This document shows positions 34,209 to 40,132 of a DNA stretch of 40,132 nucleotides, piece after piece. This DNA comes from Cyclobacteriaceae bacterium (lineage in GTDB: Bacteria > Bacteroidota > Bacteroidia > Cytophagales > Cyclobacteriaceae), in the NCBI GenBank assembly GCA_024644875.1, contig JAHEGY010000036.1, forward strand, positions 1-40,132, given 5' to 3'. Both the position numbers and the translations under genes were made by a program. The notes beneath the pieces were generated by a model. The model saw only the letters and a program-made list of their open reading frames with translations. It had not been told where the DNA came from and did not search any database. Within the stretch, counting starts at the first letter, position 1; each line of letters starts with the position of its first letter.

Positions 34209-36983
34209 TCAGTGGGCTTCAAGCCAATTCTTGCCGCTTCCTGATTCCACCACTATTGGTACTGTCAAAGGTAAGGCAGTTTGCATCAATTCCTCAACCT
34301 TTGGCTGTAGTATTTTTATCTCAGGTTTATATACATCGAAAACCAGTTCATCATGGACCTGCAGGATCATCTTCGACTTCAGGTTTTCCTTTAGGATATA
34401 ATCCTGAATTTTGATCATTGCAATTTTGATCAGGTCAGCAGCACTTCCCTGGATTGGGGCATTAATAGCATTCCGTTCAGCAAAACCCCGCATTGTGGCA
34501 TTCCGTGAATTAATATCTCTTAAATATCTTCTTCTTCCAAGAATGGTCTCCACGTAACCTTTATCCCTGGCCTCGTTAATAACCTTGTCCATATAAATTT
34601 TTACGGCCTTGAATTCATTAAAATAGGAGTTTATGATCTCAGATGCTTCACTTCTGGGGATGTTAAGACGTTGAGATAATCCAAAAACGGAGATACCATA
34701 TATGATCCCAAAATTTGCCGTTTTGGCAATTCTGCGCATATCCTGTGTGACTTCCTCCAGATGGGTCTGAAAGATTTTGCTTGCCGTAATGGAGTGAATG
34801 TCTTTTCCATCCTGAAATGCTTTGATCATACTTTCATCATTGGCAAAATGTGCCATTATTCTTAGTTCAATCTGAGAATAGTCAGAGGACATCAATATGT
34901 AACCTTTATCCCTGGGCACGAATGCCTTGCGGACTTCTCTGCCTTTTGCAGTCCGTATGGGGATGTTCTGCAAGTTTGGATTAGTAGAGCTAAGTCGACC
35001 GGTAGCTGCAATAGCCTGGTTAAAAGAGGTGTGAACACGATCATCACCTGGGCTGATCATCTCAGGCAAAGCATCGATATAAGTGGATTTCAGTTTTTGT
35101 ACTTCCCGGTATTCAAGAATCTTCTTTGCTATCTCATGTTTGTATGCCAGCCTTGTTAGGATCTCTTCGCCGGTGGCATATTGTCCGGTCTTTGTTTTCT
35201 TTGGTTTATCATCAAGTTTCAAATGTTCGAAAAGTATTTCACCCAATTGTTTGGGGGATGCAATATTGAATTCCGTTCCGGCCAGGTCGTATATAGCCTT
35301 GTTCAAATCGGCGATCTCCCTGTCCATTTCTTTTGAAAGATTGGCTAATGTATTCCGGTCTATTTTCACACCTGAATATTCCATATCAGCCAACACCTTG
35401 ATCAAGGGGATCTCTACTTCATGAAAAAGATTTTCTAATTTTTTCTCTTTTAAAATCGGATCGAATACCTCTTTCAGCTGTAGCGTAATATCCGCATCCT
35501 CCCCGGCATATTCAACCACTTTGTGAATCTCAACATCCCTCATATTGCCCTGTTTTTTACCTTTCTTGCCAATTAATGTCTCAATAGATACGGGAATGTA
35601 ATTAAGGTAGGTCTCTGCCAGGATATCCATATTATGCCGTGTATCGGGCTCTATCAGGTAATGAGCGATCATGGTATCAAATAACGGCCCATCAACCTTA
35701 ACGCCGTATTTTCTAAGGACGAGAATATCATACTTTAAATTCTGCCCGATCTTTCTGATCCTGGTATCTTCCAGGGATTCCCTGAAATGCGATACAATTT
35801 TTCTGATGGAGCTTTCTTGCTCAGGGACAGGGACATAATAGGCTTCACCTCTCTTTAAGGAAAAGGCCAATCCAACCAGTTCAGCTTCTATGGCATCTAC
35901 ACCGGTGGTTTCAGTGTCGAAACAAAACTCGGATGCTTTATTTAATTTCCGGGCAAGCTTTATAATATCATTTTCGGATTCAATCAACTTATAATCGTGT
36001 TCCACATCGGATAATGTCTTTTTGATGGCTATATCCTTCTGTTCCGGTTCTTCTCCCTTGCCACCTCCGAACATGCTGAGCTGACCATTGTCTTCAGAAG
36101 AAGTTATGGGTGTTTCGCCAAATACCCTTCTGGATAAGGTCCGAAATTCCAGGTTATCGAAAATTGGTTTCAGTTTCTCTGTATCCGGTCCACTATATTC
36201 AAATTCTGTTTCATGGAAATTAACTGGGACCTCAGTGTTAATTGTTGCTAATTCTTTTGAAAGAATCGCCTGGTCACCAAACTGTTCAACCTTCTCCTTA
36301 AGTTTTCCTTTTAGTTCATCGGTATTTTTAAGTAATTCTTCCACACTGCCATACTCCTGAATGAATTTGATGGCTGTTTTCGCTCCTACTCCCGGGATGC
36401 CAGGAATGTTATCCACAGAATCGCCCTGCAGGCCAAGAAGATCACGTACCTGGTCCACATGATGAATGTCAAACTTTTCCAGGACCTCTTCAATGCCCAG
36501 GATATCCACCGAATTTCCCATGTATGCGGGCTTGTACAGGTAAATATTTTCCGATACGAGCTGCGCATAGTCTTTATCCGGCGTCATCATAAAAACTTCA
36601 AAATCCTGTTCGGCTGCTACTTTTGCAATAGTTCCGATAATATCATCGGCCTCATAACCATCAAGTTCCAGGACAGGGATGTTAAATGCCCTTACCAATT
36701 CTTTGGTGATAGGAATGGCCACCTGAATATCTTCAGGCTGTTTTTCACGGTTAGCCTTATAATCGGGGAATACATCATGTCGGAAAGTAGGCGCATGGGT
36801 ATCATAGGCAACACCTATATGGGTAGGTTTCTCTTTATTGATGATATCAAGTAAGCTGTTGGTAAATCCCAGGACTGAACTTGTATTCATCCCTTTGGAA
36901 TTTATCCGTGGATTTTTGCTGAAGGCAAAATGTGCTCTGTAAATCAGGGCCAAGGCATCAATCAGGAAAAGTTTTTTCTGCAT
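34209..36983 (-). CDS. polA: DNA polymerase I
   Basis: The 924-residue protein has all three domains. The 5' nuclease (about 1-290) has conserved acids in AYDTHAPTFRHD, DGYEADDIIG and MTPDKDYAQL and the H3TH segment DNIPGIPGVGAKTA. The 3'-5' exonuclease (about 330-515) is intact, with D356 and E358 (FDTETTG), D419 (NLKYD) and D496 (YAGEDAD), so proofreading is predicted. The polymerase domain (about 520-924) has motif A DYSQIELR (D701), the finger helix RRIAKTANFGIIYG and motif C QVHDELVFD (H877, D878). It fills gaps and removes RNA primers in replication and repair. The linker holds a QLSMF pentapeptide (302-306 region) resembling a beta-clamp-binding motif. It heads a possible minus-strand run and is divergent from cysM. 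Confidence 0.98.
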   Translation of the reverse strand: MQKKLFLIDALALIYRAHFAFSKNPRINSKGMNTSSVLGFTNSLLDIINKEKPTHIGVAYDTHAPTFRHDVFPDYKANREKQPEDIQVAIPITKELVRAFNIPVLELDGYEADDIIGTIAKVAAEQDFEVFMMTPDKDYAQLVSENIYLYKPAYMGNSVDILGIEEVLEKFDIHHVDQVRDLLGLQGDSVDNIPGIPGVGAKTAIKFIQEYGSVEELLKNTDELKGKLKEKVEQFGDQAILSKELATINTEVPVNFHETEFEYSGPDTEKLKPIFDNLEFRTLSRRVFGETPITSSEDNGQLSMFGGGKGEEPEQKDIAIKKTLSDVEHDYKLIESENDIIKLARKLNKASEFCFDTETTGVDAIEAELVGLAFSLKRGEAYYVPVPEQESSIRKIVSHFRESLEDTRIRKIGQNLKYDILVLRKYGVKVDGPLFDTMIAHYLIEPDTRHNMDILAETYLNYIPVSIETLIGKKGKKQGNMRDVEIHKVVEYAGEDADITLQLKEVFDPILKEKKLENLFHEVEIPLIKVLADMEYSGVKIDRNTLANLSKEMDREIADLNKAIYDLAGTEFNIASPKQLGEILFEHLKLDDKPKKTKTGQYATGEEILTRLAYKHEIAKKILEYREVQKLKSTYIDALPEMISPGDDRVHTSFNQAIAATGRLSSTNPNLQNIPIRTAKGREVRKAFVPRDKGYILMSSDYSQIELRIMAHFANDESMIKAFQDGKDIHSITASKIFQTHLEEVTQDMRRIAKTANFGIIYGISVFGLSQRLNIPRSEASEIINSYFNEFKAVKIYMDKVINEARDKGYVETILGRRRYLRDINSRNATMRGFAERNAINAPIQGSAADLIKIAMIKIQDYILKENLKSKMILQVHDELVFDVYKPEIKILQPKVEELMQTALPLTVPIVVESGSGKNWLEAH

Positions 36984-37330
36984 AATCAGTATTTTGATAT
37001 TTATCAGCGAACAGCCTAGTTTTTCATGACACCATCAAACGAGGTTGACAGGGGCTTGAAAAACTGATCATCCGGTTCCGGAATAAAACCCAGGTTTAGT
37101 ACTTCCAATAACCGGTTTGAATCTTATAAATATAGAAGTGTTTGATGTTTAAAACAATGGGAAGTATTGATTATTTAAATAATCTTACAGAATAGATTTT
37201 TATGGAGCAAGGGGAGAATTTATTTCATTAAAAATCCTGCTGGTTTTGAAAATAATATGGGTTAAATAAACTTACCATAAAATAAATCGTTATAAATTAA
37301 CATTATATATTTGACCAAAAATTTTCTATC
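36984..37330. promoter_or_regulatory. Divergent polA/cysM intergenic region with a nested palindrome
   Basis: This 347-bp AT-rich region holds no gene I can support. The notable element is a nested inverted repeat at 37072-37115. Its outer arms are CCGGTT (37072-37077) and AACCGG (37110-37115), the middle arms GGAA (37080-37083) and TTCC (37103-37106), and the inner arms AAAC and GTTT around CCAG (86-97 of 37000). It could fold as an interrupted hairpin in RNA of either strand or act as a binding site. It lies about 90-130 bp upstream of polA and 215-260 bp upstream of cysM. The remainder shows no other clear structure. Confidence 0.45.
37306..37313 (+). promoter_or_regulatory. Candidate -7 element for cysM
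   Basis: TATATTTG matches TAnnTTTG and lies 17 bp before the cysM ATG, which would give a very short leader of about ten bases. No TTTG -33 partner is visible at the expected distance, so this rests on one motif in an AT-rich region. Confidence 0.25.
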
Positions 37331-38215
37331 ATGGCATCCATTCTGGAATTAATTGGGAACACACCTTTGGTAGAGATCAAGAACCTCTTTGATAAAAAGG
37401 GCGTGAGGCTTTTTGCCAAACTGGAAGGGCATAATCCTGGAGGAAGTGTCAAGGACAGGGCAGCATATGGAATGATAAAAGGAGCCCTGGAACGTGGTGA
37501 GATCAAGGAAGGAATGAAGCTGATCGAAGCTACCAGCGGAAATACAGGTATTGCCCTGGCGATGATCGCCAGGTTGTTCAATCTTGAAATTGAATTGGTA
37601 ATGCCTGAAAATGCAACGACTGAAAGGATACAAACCATGAAGGCATTTGGGGCGAAGGTAATATTGACGCCGGCTTTCGAATCCATTGAGGGATCTATCG
37701 ATTACGCACATAATAAGGTTGAGCGAGGAGGGTATTACATGCTGAACCAATTCGCCAATCCTGACAATTATAAAGCACATTATCATGCTACAGGTCCTGA
37801 GGTCTGGGAAGATACAGCAGGAAAGGTCACACATTTTGTTTCCTCCATGGGTACCACCGGTACCATCATGGGAGTTTCCAGGTTTCTGAAAGAAAAGAAT
37901 CCGGACGTACAGATCGTGGGCATACAACCTGTGAAAGGGTCCAGGATTCCGGGTATCCGGCGCTGGCCGAAGGAATACTTACCAAAGATCTTCGAGCCTG
38001 AGCGGGTAGATCAGGTGATCGATGTTTCCGAGGAAGAAGCCGTGGCAATGGCCCGGCGGTTGGCAGCTGAGGAAGCCATCTTTGGCGGTATGAGCAGTGG
38101 TGGCTGTGTGGCCGGAGCACTAAAGCTGATCGATGAGATAGACTCCGGGTATATCGTATGTATCATCTGCGACCGCGGCGACCGTTACCTTTCCTCTGAC
38201 TTGTTTGATATGTAG
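37331..38215 (+). CDS. cysM: Cysteine synthase, CysM-type
   Basis: The 294-residue fold-type II PLP enzyme makes cysteine from O-acetylserine and sulfide, or from thiosulfate in the CysM branch. The PLP lysine is K41 (NPGGSVKDRAA), followed by the substrate loop TSGNTGIAL (68-76) and the phosphate-binding GTTGTIMG. The segment IPGIRRWPKEYLP is typical of CysM and distinguishes it from CysK, which usually has a different loop and is longer. MASILELIGNTPLVEI is the standard start of the fold. It is a complete cytoplasmic enzyme of the expected length. It stands alone: polA is divergent and the downstream lipoprotein gene is convergent. Confidence 0.92.
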   Translation: MASILELIGNTPLVEIKNLFDKKGVRLFAKLEGHNPGGSVKDRAAYGMIKGALERGEIKEGMKLIEATSGNTGIALAMIARLFNLEIELVMPENATTERIQTMKAFGAKVILTPAFESIEGSIDYAHNKVERGGYYMLNQFANPDNYKAHYHATGPEVWEDTAGKVTHFVSSMGTTGTIMGVSRFLKEKNPDVQIVGIQPVKGSRIPGIRRWPKEYLPKIFEPERVDQVIDVSEEEAVAMARRLAAEEAIFGGMSSGGCVAGALKLIDEIDSGYIVCIICDRGDRYLSSDLFDM

Positions 38216-38353
38216 TAATTTTATGTTAGAAATGGTTCTAGATCTTGTAATTACTGTTCAGTATATTTAGCCTCAAAGAAAACACTATCCTGGTTTTAAA
38301 TCCGTCGGCATAAAATATCTACAGGATCTATTGCTATTGATACTATTGAAAAA

Positions 38354-39202
38354 TTATTCTAAGCGCACATATTTTTCCACAGTATAATTTTTTTTGTCAG
38401 TAAAGCCTTCATCATCAACCGGGTAAGTCTGGAATAAAGTATCTCCCTTAACTTCAATCAGCATTTTTACAATGGTTCCTTCGTATGATTTTGAGAAACT
38501 ATATTTTACATGCTCATCATATAGGTTCCCATCGCGTGTATAGGTGCCTCCGCCATAGGAATCCACAGTACCATTATCTGAGGGATACTTTCCGATAAAG
38601 AAAAAATGACTATTCGTCCAACTTTTGATTTGTTCCATTTCACTACCATCCAAGAGCATTTTAAAATAATTACCGTTACCGACACCACTCACTTCAACCA
38701 TGTTCCAGGCACCGATAAGGTCAACATTTCGTTTTATACTTTCATGAACATGTACTACTTTCCATGTATCATTTTCCTTATTCCAAAGGTAAGTGGCCAG
38801 GCCATTGACCTTATTATAATTATCACCCCACCAGTTTTCCCATATCCCGGAAAAAGTCAATAAGGCCAGATTGGAGGACAGAACGTTTATATTCACTTCT
38901 AATGTTTCACTTTTATGTCGGCTTCTGGAGGAAAAACTTTCATCCACTGCTTTCATCCATTGCTCGTAGTTTGAGATATAACCCATACGACCATTTACCG
39001 AGGAGGTAAAATATTCCCGACTGTAAAAATCGGACCATTTATCAAAATCCAGTTGCCTTATCGATTCAACTAAATTTTCAAATTCAGCTTTCACTTCGGT
39101 TTTGATTTGCTCTTTTTCGGCATCCGAAAGTGCAGTTGTTGATTTTTGACATCCCCACAAAGCCAGCAGGGAGAAGAGGAATAAAAGAACCAGGTTTTTC
39201 AT
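38354..39202 (-). CDS. Lipoprotein with an NTF2/SnoaL-like domain, function unknown
   Basis: The 282-residue protein has a lipoprotein signal (lipobox LWGC, C18 predicted to be lipidated). Residues about 25-155 look like an NTF2/SnoaL-like (DUF4440-type) cone domain, with a helical start (EQIKTEVKAEFENLVESIRQ), a WSDFYSREYF helix end and the closing strand WKVVHVHESI. The last 120 residues are beta-rich (SYGGGTYTRDGNLYDEHVKY) and may be a lipocalin-like domain found in some Bacteroidota lipoproteins. No catalytic residues can be assigned; such domains bind small ligands or act in stress responses. It lies 39 bp after the 253-residue secreted protein gene on the same strand, so they may be co-transcribed. 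Confidence 0.75.
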   Translation of the reverse strand: MKNLVLLFLFSLLALWGCQKSTTALSDAEKEQIKTEVKAEFENLVESIRQLDFDKWSDFYSREYFTSSVNGRMGYISNYEQWMKAVDESFSSRSRHKSETLEVNINVLSSNLALLTFSGIWENWWGDNYNKVNGLATYLWNKENDTWKVVHVHESIKRNVDLIGAWNMVEVSGVGNGNYFKMLLDGSEMEQIKSWTNSHFFFIGKYPSDNGTVDSYGGGTYTRDGNLYDEHVKYSFSKSYEGTIVKMLIEVKGDTLFQTYPVDDEGFTDKKNYTVEKYVRLE

Positions 39203-39241
39203 GATATTTTATTTTTTACTTGGTGATAAAGAGGATTTGAA

Positions 39242-40003
39242 TCAGTTCTCGGGTTTCGCATATGAAAGGTCCATCAATAAATACCAGTCATGGTTTATCA
39301 TTGGCTTTCGCATCAAGGGATAAATCTTTTTCATATAGGCTTCAATTTCATCGCTCATTACTTCATTAATATTCTTTTGTGATTTAAAAAATGATTCTTC
39401 GTTTTTGTCGGCAATCATGACGATATAGCAGGGTTGTTCAAAACCAAAACCACCGGTAGCATAAAAAACATAACTGCCATAATCTTTTTCAACCCTTTCT
39501 TTATTGTACTCTTTGACGGCCTCTTCAAATTCTTTCTGTTTGCCTGGTTTTAGGAAAAGTTCAATCCATAGGCAATATTCAAATTCGTTTCTTCCAAAAT
39601 CAGGATTTGCTGGTGTATATTGCAGATCATTTTTTATAGTACAGGTAAATTCACGTTGGTGAATTTTAGTTTCATTGAAAGCAGCATATTTTTCTGCTCC
39701 CCATTTCACCAGTATTTTATCCCATTCCTCGCCAATCTTTTTTATGTCCGCCAGGGATTCGATGGGACTCCATAATTCATAAGTAAATGGCCTGGCTTGC
39801 CAGGTATAAATAGGGAAAGGAAAATTTTCACTTTTACATAGTTCAAGGAGCTCCTTACTTAAAGCACGATATTGATCAATCATTTCAAGCTTTACGGTTT
39901 CCTCCCAACAGTACCAGAGTTGATCGTCATTTTCTTGTGCCGTTAGATGTGCCGTAAACGTTAACAATAAAATTGCGGATAGTAAATAAGTTGACTTTTT
40001 CAT
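39242..40003 (-). CDS. Secreted protein of unknown function, probable dimeric alpha/beta-barrel type
   Basis: I do not recognise a named family for this 253-residue protein. It has a clear signal peptide (1-22, ending LTAQ), so it is exported. The mature part seems built of two similar halves: each has a helix rich in Glu and Lys (VKLEMIDQYRALSKELLELC and LKPGKQKEFEEAVKEYNKER) followed by beta strands with aromatic residues. That resembles the ferredoxin-like ABM or dimeric alpha/beta-barrel fold. It ends with W-Y-L-L-M-D-L-S-Y. The partial gene just upstream on the same strand ends in a very similar way, so the two are probably tandem paralogues. The NTF2-like lipoprotein gene follows 39 bp downstream. 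Confidence 0.7.
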   Translation of the reverse strand: MKKSTYLLSAILLLTFTAHLTAQENDDQLWYCWEETVKLEMIDQYRALSKELLELCKSENFPFPIYTWQARPFTYELWSPIESLADIKKIGEEWDKILVKWGAEKYAAFNETKIHQREFTCTIKNDLQYTPANPDFGRNEFEYCLWIELFLKPGKQKEFEEAVKEYNKERVEKDYGSYVFYATGGFGFEQPCYIVMIADKNEESFFKSQKNINEVMSDEIEAYMKKIYPLMRKPMINHDWYLLMDLSYAKPEN

Positions 40004-40028
40004 GATAGTAATTTTTTGAATCTTTAGA

Positions 40029-40132
40029 TTATTCTTCGATTATATACGATAGGTCAGGGCGATACCAGCCTTCTTGAACCTCAAGTTCTCTCATGAATTG
40101 TAGTGTTTCCATCCACAATGCATTAAACTCCT
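40029..40132 (-). CDS. C-terminus of a secreted-protein paralogue, cut off by the window edge
   Basis: Only the last 33 residues and the TAA stop (complement of 40029-40031) lie in the window; the frame is open to the right edge. The tail contains ETLQFMRELE and GWYRPDLSYIIEE. Compared with the end of the neighbouring 253-residue protein (PLMRKPM, then DWYLLMDLSYAKPEN), the MR, WY and DLSY positions line up with one gap, so I infer a tandem paralogue. The 25-bp gap to the next gene suggests co-transcription. The rest of the gene is outside the window. Confidence 0.6.
   Translation of the reverse strand, partial: EFNALWMETLQFMRELEVQEGWYRPDLSYIIEE

Noticed and set aside
37349-37927. 192-residue minus-strand frame opposite cysM
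   Set aside because: Cys/His-rich random-looking antisense translation of a clear cysM gene.
1-40132. Searched for tRNA, CRISPR repeats, insertion sequences, integrases, toxin-antitoxin or defence genes
   Set aside because: None were seen; gaps between genes are short and lack cloverleaf-like, regularly repeated or transposase-coding sequence.

Overview
The window looks like chromosomal DNA of a member of the Bacteroidota, probably free-living or marine, though I cannot place it below phylum. Several signs agree. A secreted protein ends in a type IX secretion (Por) sorting domain. Two genes belong to families I know mainly from Bacteroidota (DUF3127 and a 482-residue conserved helical protein). 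Start codons are preceded by AT-rich sequence rather than Shine-Dalgarno sites. A few upstream regions carry the TAnnTTTG type of -7 element. I found no rRNA, tRNA, CRISPR array, insertion sequence, integrase or phage gene. Most of the window is ordinary core genome.

Layout. Bases 1-751 hold the 5' part of an aldo/keto reductase on the minus strand. Bases 1324-11825 form a carbohydrate and cell-surface region: a large secreted CotH-kinase/lamin-tail protein, a GH18 chitinase-like enzyme, a COG4299/DUF5009 membrane acetyltransferase-like protein (minus strand), a secreted GH38 alpha-mannosidase, and a URO-D/MtaA-type methyltransferase whose start lies inside the mannosidase gene. No SusC/SusD pair accompanies them. 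Bases 11998-17903 carry small housekeeping or accessory genes: a DUF3127 protein with an SSB-like acidic tip, a TSUP permease, a LOG phosphoribohydrolase, an M14 peptidase, an SDR, methylglyoxal synthase, a 93-residue orphan and a methyltransferase.

Bases 18023-27548 encode a Prc-type tail-specific protease followed 12 bp later by an ArgD-like aminotransferase, then glutamate synthase gltB-gltD, which ends in a strong intrinsic terminator. The 270 bp upstream of gltB is rich in inverted repeats. The 482-residue helical protein (27732-29180) converges on a minus-strand run, read from right to left: polA, a DUF5060 lipoprotein glycosidase-like gene, a threonine/serine dehydratase, an ALDH7-type dehydrogenase and a single-domain response regulator. 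A 347-bp divergent region with a nested palindrome separates polA from cysM. The right end (38354-40132) carries three minus-strand genes: an NTF2-like lipoprotein, a secreted protein of unknown function, and the C-terminus of what appears to be its tandem paralogue.

Functional links. gltBD, the ArgD-like aminotransferase, cysM and the dehydratase all concern amino-nitrogen and amino-acid metabolism. The GH18, COG4299 and GH38 products would fit breakdown of an amino-sugar or mannose-containing glycan outside the cytoplasm. No clear new multi-gene defence or mobile system is present. The best leads are the mannosidase/URO-D coupled pair, a possible beta-clamp-binding motif in PolA, the SSB-like tail on DUF3127, the gltB leader palindromes, and the tandem secreted family at the right edge. 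Three starts were moved inward from TTG codons to ATG (M14 peptidase, MgsA, dehydratase), and one gene appears to start with GTG (DUF5009).
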